Source: Arcuatula senhousia
Taxonomy: Eukaryota > Mollusca > Bivalvia > Mytilida > Mytilidae
DNA: 64,000 nucleotides
Direction of reading: 5' to 3'
NCBI GenBank assembly: GCA_963971305.1
Contig: OZ020306.1
Location: 42,367,512-42,431,511, forward strand
The position numbers and the translations under genes were made by a program. Each line of letters begins with the position of its first letter. Position 1 is the stretch's first letter. The notes under the pieces were generated by a model. That model worked only from the letters and a program-made list of their open reading frames with translations, was not told the origin of the DNA and ran no database searches. Of this stretch, positions 47,173 through 58,600 are shown piece by piece.

Positions 47173-49806
47173 TTAAGGTAGATGGGGCGTCTAAAAAGTT
47201 ATCCATAGAATTTTCTTAAATTTTGACCACCGTAAGTCCTAGACTGGTACTTTAACACGGCCGTCATTCGGTATCGTGAGTTTTTGACTCGTGAAGGAAT
47301 CGACAACGGCTGCAAAGTATAGAAAGCTGCTCGTGGAGGGAGGAGGCAACGGTTCGTGGTGGAGCATAAACTATAATTTTTCTGAAAGTTGATTTATTTC
47401 ACTCAATATCAAAGTTATTTGAAGAAAAATAAAGAAAATAAAACTGTCTCACAAAATGATTGTTTTTACTCTGCAGAATGGGAAAAAAAGTACACGAAAA
47501 AGCTTTACCAATTTCGAGAGTTAATTAAAGGCGTTACTGCACCCTATATTTTTGGGGGTTATAAAAAGGAAATTTTTTATACAAATATGTATTAAATTGC
47601 ACAAAAATGACGTTTTAAGCATATCAATATATCCAAAACAATTTTTGCCACATCTTGACAGCTAATATGAAACGAAAAGTTATTAAAATGTAATAAAATT
47701 TCATTTTTTCCAAAAAAAATGCTGTTATTGCTCGTGAAGAATGCGGCGACGATTTATCGCTCGTGAAGTAGCAAGCGTGACCAGTAAAAAATGGCCTCAA
47801 AATAGTTAGATCAAACAATAAATCGCACAAAAAGTAAATCCAAATTAAAAATAACATATAGATACGTTTATTCCGGTAATCTACAGATCATAAGCGGTCA
47901 ATCTCTAATAATTTAGATACAATACGGACCAAAACTTGGAGAAAGATTATAGACAAATATATAAATATGTTGAAAAAATTAAAATAAAATTCATAAATGA
48001 ACATTTTCTTCAATATGTGCAGCGAAACATTCATTTACATATCGCCGTTTGTAAAGTGCTTACTATTGGAGTTATCATTACATGTATGTTCTTCATTGTA
48101 TATTCAATGAAATGTCAAGGCAAAAGATCTACTTTGCGGAAATGATTGACTAGACCTTTTTACTGTCTAATCGCGCATCACAATTTAATATTGGATCAGT
48201 TTAAGTTAATAGTACATGATTGGGCCCGACGCGAGTTTTGCCAATGAAAAACTTATCAACACAACATACCCATATCAGAAAGGTGAGTTAGATGGTACAT
48301 CACATCGATTTTTTATTGTGAATCTCTATGGTTATTTATACATGTTTTAAAACAATTAATGGGAATGAAAATGTTAAAACAATTATTGGGTAGAGTTGAA
48401 CATTCTTGTTAAATTTCAATTTAGTATTCTTTGGCAGCATTGGTCCATCATAGACTAGTGTTATTGTCTCATCTTCGACTAGTGTGGATGTTTCATCTTC
48501 TACTGGTGTTACTGTTTCATCTTCGACTTGCGTGGCTGTTTCATCTTCAACTGGTGTTACTGTCTCGTCTTCGACTGGTGTTGTGGTCGTCGTCCCATTT
48601 TCTCCTGGTGTTGTTGTTTGTACCTTTCTTCTCTTCATTGCCCAATGTCTCTTTCTGTTGTCATAATTATTGCTCTTTCTTCTTTTCATGATCTACAGTT
48701 ATAAAAATATGACAATAAATACCCACGCAAATTTGTTAAAAAATATATAAGTATTATATGCAATATCATTTTGGTTATGATTGATTCTAGTGCCGGTACA
48801 AAGTTTTGATAATTGTAAATTCCTCCATCACGAGCAAAATTCACGAGCAAAAAAATACGGTACACCATTCATCACGAGTCGATTTTTCGGTACCGAGCAT
48901 ATTTTTCTTAGCTTATTAATACATTTTTTCTTTAAATCATTATAATGGTGTGGAATATGTAAAAACAAAAGATGCTGCACACGCACATACCAAATTTGTA
49001 ACGTTTTATGCAAAAGGTAACCCGCAATTCGTAGAATAACATGTTTGTTTACAGAAAAAATGATGACGAAATATTCGCCTTGAATGAGTTTGAAGAAAGT
49101 AATGCATTTTTATTTTTATTTTTTGTTGGCTTTTGTTTATAATGTTCATTAATTTTGTGAGACATATTTGTTTTTTGAATATTTTGTTTATAAATATAAG
49201 AAAATTAGAATAAAAGACTGACCTTCTATTTGAAATTTCCGAATTCCTCCACCACGAACCGTCGCCTCCTCCCTCCACGAGCAGCTTTCTATACTTTGCC
49301 GCCGTTGTCGATTCCTTCACGAGTCAAAAACTCACGATACCGAATGACGGCCGTGTTTAAATCTCGAGTATATATAAAATCAAAACATCACCACGAGAAT
49401 TTTTGTAGAAATGACATCGAAAAATGGATGATTTCAGTACTTTTTATACAGGATCAATAGGGAAAGTTCAAATTTCTTTTACGAAAAAAAAATTACTCCA
49501 TAGATTTTTCTTAAAATTTGTGAAAATCTTTGTTTTTGATGGATTTTAAAATATACTAAATAAAGAATAAAGTTTACCATCAAAATTTTTGAAAAAGTGA
49601 AAAATGTGTATTTTCCCTATTATTTCTACGGGAAAATATTGAAATTCGCAAAGAGGTGTATTTAATCCTAATTTTTGTTATAATTACCAATTATGATGAT
49701 TACCTAGCACAATAGAAATCAATTTGAATAACAGGCATTATAAATTCTAAAGTTTTGATAGATGTGCAAAAAAGATGCTCAGTGATAGACACCCCATCTA
49801 CCTTAA
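47173..49806. mobile_element. Second TTAA-flanked element with long subterminal inverted repeat
   Basis: TTAA at 47173-47176 and 49803-49806 flank ends GGTAGATGGGGCGTCT and AGACACCCCATCTACC. A ~115-bp inverted repeat lies further in (about 47250-47367 against 49246-49364), containing gactcgtgaaggaatcgaca and tagaaagctgctcgtggagg. There is no transposase frame. The interior carries one repetitive minus-strand frame (48336-48692). This is consistent with a non-autonomous piggyBac-type element. Confidence 0.7.
48336..48692 (-). CDS. Hypothetical exon with VEDET repeats
   Basis: A 117-codon frame starts ATG just after a plausible acceptor (ataactgtag) at about 48694. It encodes a basic N-terminus (MKRRKSNN, MKRRKVQTTTP), then six imperfect repeats of about ten residues on the theme TPVEDETVTP, then a hydrophobic C-terminus (YPIIVLTFSFPLIVL). 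It lies wholly inside the TTAA element. The regular protein repeat hints at coding selection, but a 30-bp minisatellite would give the same picture. No family recognised. Confidence 0.3.
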   Translation of the reverse strand: MMKRRKSNNYDNRKRHWAMKRRKVQTTTPGENGTTTTTPVEDETVTPVEDETATQVEDETVTPVEDETSTLVEDETITLVYDGPMLPKNTKLKFNKNVQLYPIIVLTFSFPLIVLKHV

Positions 49807-51189
49807 GCGTAAACCTAACCTAAAGTCGAAATGGATGAGGAAGGCTTGGACCCATAAATCCTATTTCAACTCATCATTTCTTTTGAGATGTTTTTACCAA
49901 TTAAGTCAGTACAATAGCGATCTTCAATTTCTCCGATGAATTTTCCTTACATTTTCTCGTCTATACTCTCAGATATTTGAAATCGATCCTCAAAGTTCAA
50001 TCGTTTTGTGAGGCAGTAACCGTTTGAATTCTAGGTGGTACGGATATTTTCTTCGTCCTGCCTTTTTATTTTCGTAAAAAAGACGCGTGGCCCGGATTTA
50101 TTTAAGCGCCAGCGCACATAGTTTTTTTCATATTTTTTAATCTATACTATGTACTATCTATATTTTTCAGCAAAATGTTTTTAAATTCAAAACACTGTCT
50201 GGCCTTTTTATTTCTAGATGTTTGCCATCCTGCCTTTATATTTCAAATTTCACCATAACCCCTTATTACGCCGCTTGGCAATTACATAAGTAAAGGTCTC
50301 TAAAATGTACGCGGAAATCCAGCAGAGTAACAGGATGCGTTGGTTCTACCATGACCACAGTCATGCAAGTAAGCACGCCAGCACCAGCAATCATGTTGTA
50401 TGGAAGAAACCTGTCAAGATTGGCTTCAGACCACTTAATTTCACGTGCAACAGCAGCAATCTAGAAGTATTTAAACCACTATCATGTGCAATAGTGGCAA
50501 TCTAGAAGTATTTAAACTGCTTAAACCACTATCATGTGCAATAGCGGCAATCTAGAAATAAACCATTATCATGTGTTTAACAGCAATATAGTGAAAAGGC
50601 AATAAAAAAAAAAAGGGAAAGGAGTGTTTACCCGGTTATGCAGATGCTTTCAATTTAAACCAACGTACACTATTGTGATCGAGTTCTATGAAGTGATACA
50701 AGAACTAAACCATTCCGATCCCAGAAGATAAAGAAAAAGAGTAATCAAATGATCTAATGTGAATAAGTGATAAACAATAGACCAAATATCAATATGCACA
50801 TGGGTGCAAAAGCCGTGTTGCCGTATTTTATTAACCAAAACTTTCCTTGTCTCTATATTAAGACTTAACATAATTGGTTATTACAGGCATACCATGTAAA
50901 ATGTAGACAATTTCAGCAGGAAAAATGTAAGCTTTATCAACAAATTTTCAAAGTTGCAGAAAATATGAATATGTTTATCCTCTAACAGTGTGGAACTATT
51001 GTGTAAAATTTCAGATATGTACTTGATGTAATTTTTGAGTATGTTTTTCTGCTGCCCTGTCCTTGATCCTTAAATGAAATTACCCCAAAATCGTTAGGGT
51101 TTCTCCTCTTATAATTGGTAACAACATTACAAAGTTTCATTAAATTCTGTTGACAACTTTTTGAGTAATTGACCAGAAACTGCTTTTTT
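49807..51189. other. No recognised gene; small tandem
   Basis: AT-rich. 50430-50580 holds two to three imperfect copies of accactatcatgtgcaatag / ggcaatctagaa. Confidence 0.45.
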
Positions 51190-51745
51190 AAGTAAATTTC
51201 AAATGTTTTTTGTCGCTGTGACCTTGACCTTGAACGGATTTACCCCAAAATCAATAGGATTCCCCTTCTTATGGTATGTAACAATATCCTAAAGTTTCAT
51301 TAAAATCAGTTGAAAACTTTTTGAGTTATGGTCTGGAAACCACTAATTCAAGAAATTTTCTAACCTTTTTTTGTCACTGTGACCTTGACCTTGAACGGAT
51401 TTACCCCACAATCAATAGGGTTCCTCCTCTTATGGTATGTAACAATATCCCAAACTTTCAATAAAATCAGTTGAAAAAACTTTTTGAGTTATGGTCCGGA
51501 AACCACTAATTCAAGAAATTTTCTAAGGTTTTTCTGTTGCTGTGACCTTGACCTTAAACGGATTTACCCCAAAATCAATAGGATTCCTCCTCTTATGGTA
51601 TGTAACAATATCCCAAAGTTTCATTAAAATCGGTTCACAACTTTTTGAGTTATGGTCCGGAAACCAATTGTTGACGCCCGCCCGCCCGCACGCCCGCCAT
51701 CATCATCACAATAGCCTAGTTCAACTTTGTTGCAACTCGCCTAAA
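51190..51745 (+). repeat. ~164-bp tandem core element
   Basis: Units start tgtgaccttgaccttgaac at about 51216, 51378 and 51541, each with ttaccccaaaatcaatagg, tatggtatgtaacaatatc and tttttgagttatggtc. A more degenerate unit lies upstream (about 51040). It ends in a cgcccgcccgc run and gttgcaactcgcc. This is the same general style as the other tandem-core elements. Confidence 0.75.
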
Positions 51746-51983
51746 AATAACAAATAATACATTTTCTGAAAAAGTATGATCCGGAATCGCAAAGCTTTTT
51801 CAACTTCCATTTATACGTTTGTGTAACTATATGAAGGGAATTCTATATTAATACAAGAATTTTTTGCACAAATTATCAAATTTTCCCAATGTTTAATAAA
51901 ACCGGACTTCGATATTCCTACTTTGAATATATATGGTGCTGTTCATATGACCGAAAATATTGAAAGCACAATATTAACGACAA

Positions 51984-52338
51984 TCATGAATAATTATGTG
52001 GAGTAACGCGTCGGGCTACTATAACATCATGGTTCGTGGTTCGATCCTCGTCAGGGGTGAAAATTTTATGAATCGTTTTTCCGACTCTCTCTTGACACCA
52101 TTTGCGAGGATCGTCTTAAGAACCGATGCTAGTCCTTTGGGAGGGACGAAAAAAGGTTGTCCCGTGTAGAGGGAGAGCAATACCCTGTGCACGTTAAGGA
52201 CCCCTTTGTAGAATTCGATAAGAGTAGGCTCCAAGGGGGCCGTTTACAAAGGCCTCTCGCAAACTGCTATAGCTGGAGAAGGATTGATAGAAGCAATTAG
52301 TTTGTTGTCCAACCCAGAATAAATAAATATGTTTAAAC
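51984..52338 (+). mobile_element. tRNA-derived SINE
   Basis: The head contains a perfect Pol III B box GGTTCGATCCT (about 52038-52048) and an A-box-like stretch near 52000. The body includes ctgtgcacgttaaggacccctttg and attcgataagagtaggct, a module of the kind conserved among metazoan/bivalve SINEs. The tail is AATAAATAAATATG. The flanking direct repeat TAACGACAAT (51974-51983 and 52339-52348) looks like a target-site duplication from LINE-mediated insertion. Confidence 0.75.
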
Positions 52339-52348
52339 TAACGACAAT

Positions 52349-53584
52349 AATTCTATCCTTTATATTTTGTTGTTGTAGTTACACTTAAGAACGCTCGCTT
52401 ACGTAAATTAATTCAAATACAGTTTTACCGGAAAGCGAATATATATCTAGTACGTACTGGGATGAGACTGATTTCGAATGCGTTACTATGCTTGGAAGTT
52501 ACGACACTGACTTCAAAGTAAAAATCCCATATATTTCGACTAATAACAGCTATAAAAACTAATCATGTAACAAAAATTACAAATCAGTAGGTTAAAGGAT
52601 TTATAAATGAATTAATATTTCTTTATTATTATTGTCTAATATATACGACTACTCTTTTTCGGTCGCCTGCTTTTCAAAGCAAGAACTACGGATGCATTGA
52701 CCTTTAACATGGTGATACTGACAATTGAGAGGTGGTTTCAGGGGCCAATAACACACAAGGGTATTGATACATGTTAATACAAGTAACACTTAAGAACTGA
52801 GCCAGGATGATCAATCTCAATTATCTAAGAAGACAAGACCAAATGAAAGTTTGCTTTTGCCTGCAAAACCGATGCCTTTTGTTTTACCCTAGTTAAAAGA
52901 TTTATACATCCAACAAAATTTTATCTACATAATTATGGTAAAGTAGATGCATGCAAAGTGTTACTATAGCTATTATAAGTAGTTTTTAAGGATTTGAGCG
53001 GACAAAAATATTATATGATAATTATGCTTGTCATACATATGCGCAACTACTAATTATACAAGTTTCGTTTAATTTTGGTAAGTTGATTCAGAGTATTTTC
53101 ACGAGCTGAATGACCTTGTGACAGACAGACGGACATTGAAAAAAACAATGCATGTCTCCTCATATTTTGACAGAATTTATTTAAGACAGAAATGACAGTA
53201 ATTTGTAGGGGGAAGTTTGGGCCTTAAAATCTACTTTAATCCCGCAACATTTTATATGTGCCTGTCCTAAGCCAGGAATCTTTGTCAAAGCTTTTATCAG
53301 CGACCGCTGGTCATGTTGAATACTGCTTGCTATGTTCCATTTCTGGATTTTTTTTAAACTGTCGCATGTTTATGTATGTTGTGTCGCGTACACTTATTGC
53401 ACATCTCATGATTGTCTTTTTGTACAAACATTTTACTAGAAAAGTAGATTAAGCCAGTTTTAATGACGCAAAACTTCTTCCATTGCGACCTGACGATCTG
53501 GTATTATGCAGAGGCCACAAACGCAATGATTCACATAAGCATAATGCTTGTTTCCCAATGCACGGAAAAAAAGGTGTAAACTAA
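52349..53584. other. No recognised gene; dispersed repeat copy 3
   Basis: AT-rich. 53226-53450 is the plus-strand third copy of the repeat with tgcctgtcctaagccagg and gtgtcgcgtacacttatt. Confidence 0.45.
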
Positions 53585-54540
53585 ACTAGAAAAACTGTGA
53601 GCCGCAGCTCACAAATAAATACCCCACACCCCCCAAAAAAAATTAATCAGATAAAATTTAGAATAAAAGATGCACATCTACATTATGTCACAAAGATTGT
53701 GTGTAGGTTTCATGAAAATCCATGAAGGGGTTTAGGAGGAGTTGCAGATAAGAGATGGGCACCCCCATGTAATCGAATGGCTGAGTCCATGCATTGCTAT
53801 GGGAAACCCCAAAATCATTCTGATCAAACTTTCAAATAGTAAATGCACATCTATATTATGTTACAAAGATTGTGTAAAAGTTTCATGACAATCCATCAAG
53901 GGGTTTAGGATGAGTTGTGGATAGGAGATGGGTACCCCCGTGTAGTCGAATGGCTAAGTCCATGTTTTGCTATGGGAAACCCCTAAAATCATTCTGATCA
54001 AATTTTAAAATAGTAGATGCACATCTACATTTTGTCACAACAATTGTGTGAAAGTTTCATGAAAATCTATCAAGGGGTTTAGGAGGAGTTGCGGATAAGA
54101 GATGGGTACCCCCATGTAGTCAATGGCTAAGTCCATGTTTTGGTATAGGAAACCCCAAAAATCATTCTGATCAAATTTTAAAATAGTAGGTGCACATCTA
54201 CATTATGTCACAAAGATTGTATGTAAGTTTCATGAAAATCCATCAAGGGGTTTAGGAGGAGTTGCGGATAAGAGATGGGTACCCCCTTGTAGTCGAATGG
54301 CTAAGTCCATGTTTTGCTATGGGAAACCCCAAAAACCATTCTGATCAAATTTCAAAATAGTAAGTGCACATCTACATTATGTCACAACAATTGTGTGTAA
54401 GTTTCATGAAAATCCATCAAGGGGTTTAGGAGGAGTTGCGGATTAGAGATGGCTACCCTGAAGTGTAACGGAAGGACGGACGGAAGGACGGACACCCCTA
54501 TCACTATTTACCCCCCACTTTTGAAGTGGGGGGTATAATA
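53585..54540 (-). mobile_element. HINE-like element, TACCCCCCA type, five core units
   Basis: Second copy of the element at 36920-37537, with the same 5' palindrome (about 54509-54537), GTGAGCTGCGGCTCAC hairpin and CTAGT end (53589-53585). It has five ~173-bp units instead of three (anchors near 53673, 53847, 54018, 54195 and 54368). It sits just downstream of the paralogue C polyadenylation signal. Confidence 0.75.
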
Positions 54541-54571
54541 AACAGTCATGACAGTGAGAACTTCAAAAATC

Positions 54572-54577
54572 TTTATT
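54572..54577 (-). promoter_or_regulatory. Polyadenylation signal of paralogue C
   Basis: AATAAA on the minus strand in a context homologous to that after paralogue B. It lies ~885 nt after the C stop because an element has inserted in the 3' UTR (54905-55435). Confidence 0.55.
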
Positions 54578-54904
54578 TTACTAATGACTCAATACTGATT
54601 CTCCTAGATCAACCAAATCAAATTTACTCCAATAGATTATTTAAATACATTATCTTATGTAACGTCAATAATCAATGAAACTAAATCGAACTGAAAATAT
54701 AAAATAGATAAAAAAAAATATATATATATAATGAGACAAAATTAATACTCGGTAAGGGGCAATAAAACTAAAGAGCAAAAAAACCCCAAAACATCTTTTT
54801 ACATGCATTGTAAAAACATGAGACTATATATTACCCCAAATATCTTTTTTTCATAAGTGTAAAACGATGAAATCAGAGATTTCACAAAATATAACCAAGT
54901 AAAT

Positions 54905-55435
54905 CTATGAGCTTATGCTCACTAGTGATACCCCCCGCTCCTAAAATAATGCCGTCTGTCCAAACTACATGGTTCTGTAGGAAAAAGCTATATATAAATA
55001 TATCAGAGATCTACGTCAAGTAGTTGCTTAGAAAACTGTGACGGAAATTTTGCTTTGATGTCCACTGTGTGTAAAAACCCTAAGTATTCGGTAAACAGGA
55101 AGCAGATGTTCTAGGAGCATAAAATCGCTATACACCTTATGGCACTATATGCTAAATTTCAGACCTCTACGCCAAGTAGTTGCTTAAAAACTGTGACGGA
55201 AATTTTGTATCTATATCCACCATGTGTAAAACCCTAAGTATTCGATACACAAGAAGTAGATGACATAGGAGCATAAAACCGCTATACACCATATGGCACT
55301 ATAGGACAAAGCTATATGCAAAATATCAGACTTCCACCTCCAGCAGTTGCTTAGAAAACTGTGTCGTATAGACAAACGAACGGACGGGACAAGGGTAAAA
55401 CAGTATACCCCTCTTTTCGAAGTGGGGGTATAATT
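54905..55435 (-). mobile_element. HINE-like element in the 3' UTR of paralogue C
   Basis: On the minus strand it begins with TATACCCCCACTTCG (about 55432), has three ~150-bp units (anchor aactgtgacggaaattttg / gtgtaaaaccctaag), and ends at hairpin GAGCATAAGCTC (about 54921-54909). Related in style to 31734-32176. Confidence 0.6.
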
Positions 55436-55460
55436 AAACATAAACCTCTTAATATTGTTT

Positions 55461-55654
55461 TCAAACTATAAGATCAGCAATTTTATCCCTCTGTGATATA
55501 GTAAACTTTCTATTACAAGTAATAACTCGGTCGTTAGCCTCCATTTCTTTAAGTTCCGGATGTTCGGTAATTGTCGTGATCTGAGGGTTATACAACAGAC
55601 CAGGGATCAAGTTTTCAGAATCTACATCGCCAACATAGATTACAAAGACGTCAG
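55461..55654 (-). CDS. Paralogue C exon 4
   Basis: Acceptor ttttttcag precedes 55654. Encodes DVFVIYVGDVDSENL to RDKIADLIV, then TGA at 55463-55461. The exon was found by homology to B. Confidence 0.76.
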
Positions 55655-58600
55655 CTGAAAAAAATAAAAAAGGTTTGGAAACGAAAGTTCAAACAGGAGT
55701 GAATCCAATTGAACAAACGTTTATGAAACAACAGGCTCCGAAAAGCCTGAATCGTTCACCTTGTCCTTTGACACTGGTCTAACGCGTAAAAGGAATCATT
55801 TGAAAAATATGAACCCCCCCCTCCCAAAAAAAAAATGAAAAAAAATAAAAATCGATCCCATTCATACTTTTATGGTAAGGAACATCATTGTCAAATTTCA
55901 TAGCAATCGGATAACTAGAACTTAAGTTATTGTGGGAACATTAAAAAGTTAACCGACAACGACGACGACGACAACGTCAAGTTTAAATCTTGAAAGGATC
56001 ATAACCAGTATGAGAAGTCATCAAACAACTTCGACCTAATGGAGCTAAATCAGCTGAGGGTTTAATACAGAAACAACGTTTCTCTATCTGCAATAGTTTT
56101 CGTTCTATAGGCTAAGAACGTGAAAAAACCGCTACTGTTACCTTTATAGGACCATAACCCCTAAAAGGGGTCATCTGATAACTTCGACCTTATAGAGAGC
56201 ATAGCTCGCAAGCGGGCACGAAGTGCCCGCACGAGCGGAGAGCTCTACGGTATTTGTTTCCGCGAGAAATTTGCTTATGCTGATTTAGATTTTTTATGGT
56301 CCGGAAAGGGTTATTATTTTTACAGGGCCGGAGTGAATGTTAAAATAATTTATAAGAAAAGAAAATAATGCTTAAAAAAATAATAAATTGCGCTTTTTAC
56401 AAGAAAATAATATTCTTAAAATAATAAATACACATAAGCTGCTCGTTTCGTCTTGGTTATATGCACGTACGAAACTAACGTGTCTCGAAGCTTAATCGCC
56501 CCATACCATCTCGCCCCAAATACATTATATAAACAAAACGTAGTCCCTTTTAGCTATGCTCGCATTTAGGCAATGCCTACTCCATATTAGAGTTTTTGAT
56601 ACTGAAGAAGGAAAATTGAATTATATCTCCTCAATCTTTAATATATAGTTTTTTTATTATCTACAAGCTTAAGCTTAGCAAAAACAGTGGTCTGACCCCA
56701 AGGTCCAATTTGTAGGGACAGCGGCCATGTTTTTATAAGGATCATACCGAAACTTTTTTTTTGCAGGACACCCCAAGGATCAATCCCTGTTCGACAGTAT
56801 CCTATTGGATTTTTGAAAATTGTTAACAGATGACGACAGAAGACGACGGACGGCAAGTGATGGCAATTACTAAATGACCTTCACGTGAATCTAATCGGTA
56901 ATCGGAACGTTCCGTAAAATAGTGAATGTCGGGACGGGATTTATATTTTCAGAACAATTTTATCGGCATCCTTTTGGTATGCAACAACATTATGCTGGGT
57001 GAATGATATTGTATGATTTCATTTCTATAGCCCTCCAACTTCCTCTTTAAACCCGGTCAGTTTTGTTTTTAGAACTTCATACTTACAAATGTTTTTTTTT
57101 AAACTTTACATTAACATGGTTAAGACAAGAACACACATACAAAATAGTTTTGAAAAAAAAAACATAACACGTCCACACCAAACATAACGAAGACTAAAAT
57201 GCCACAAACCTTTCTTTTTCCTACAGGATTTGACTGTTAACAGTTTCAGATCGTCGTCACTCTTCCCTGATGTTTCAAGAATTGAGTTATCTTCAGTCTT
57301 ATCTATAAAAACTAATAGAACTTCACACGCTGGAATTCGTAGAACATCTTTTTTAGTCCGTACAACACAATTTTCACAAGCCAAGTCTTTTTCTCGATGG
57401 CGTCCTATGAAACAGTCATCGAGTATTTTCTTGTATAGGCGCGTGTTCTCACTATTAAAACTGATAACACAATATTTTCGATTTCCTATTTGATTTTCAT
57501 CGACTTGTTGGTACAATTGTTCCGATTCCTACAAGAAGAACTAGAATTGCGGTTATCCATAGAGACGTGTGTCGCCTGTGTCATTACATATTCGGTTTAG
57601 TAACAGAAAGTCGATGAGTTAAGGACATAAAATCGCTTTATACCATATAGTACTATCAAACGTGAAGCCACAGGCCAAATATCAAGAGGATATGACATGT
57701 AGTTACCCGAAAAGGTTCTGAAAAACATCGACGAATTTTTTGTGACAACCGCAGAAAAATGCATAACAACAGACACACGACAACCGACGCAACAAGACGA
57801 CGGGCAGTGACTCTTATATATAGCTTTTCAATACGCTGCACGTGAAATAAAAATGCTTTACAATTAATTGTTAAAATTGACAAGTTTAACATACACAATT
57901 TGCCGTTAAGTTTTATTGTTTCTTTTGATTTAAACAAAATGAAGTGTGTGGAGTATTGTTTTTAAATGTATCTCGTTCAAGTATAACATTTGAATTAATG
58001 CATTTCATGTTCATTCTATTGAGAACTCTTAAATGAGGAACAGGATAAAAGGCATTTTTTTATTATATCTTCCGGAAGATTAACTTCAGCAAATATTCAA
58101 GCATCTAATTGCATTTAAAATGGCACCCCTCAACGGGAAAAGAACCATTATATATATATTATGTACATGCATTTATTAAACTTACAAACTGAAGAGTCGG
58201 TTTATCTCTGTTATCTGAAATGTACAAAAGCTTCTGGTACTTCCTTTCTAAATTCTCTTGTCTCTGCCATAAACACCATAGTATTACTGCCATTACTCCA
58301 GTGCAATAGCAAATAATTATAACTCCGTGAAACTGTAGACTAAAAGGTTGTTGTTGATAAAATAGTATCAATATTAATGGTGTAAAAATCGCACATAATA
58401 ATTTACAAGCTCTCTTCAATCTAAAGACAGCAGACCGTCTATGAGAAAAATCAGTATCTGAAAATACGAAAAATAAACATAAAGATCAGCTCGTTACATG
58501 TACGCACAGGGATTAAGGGAAATTGGCATAAACTTTTCAAAAAAAATTAAGTGGTCATCCATTCGGAAAACGTAAGTCAAAGCCAGCATCAGATACATTC

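Noticed and set aside
47936..48145. 69-codon frame with a hydrophobic segment (VIITCMFFIVYSM)
   Set aside because: Inside the TTAA element, no homologue or splice signal; a single hydrophobic run is common in AT-rich chance frames.
51998..52070. Functional tRNA gene
   Set aside because: The B box is perfect, but the cloverleaf arms do not form and the sequence continues into a SINE body with tail and target duplication.
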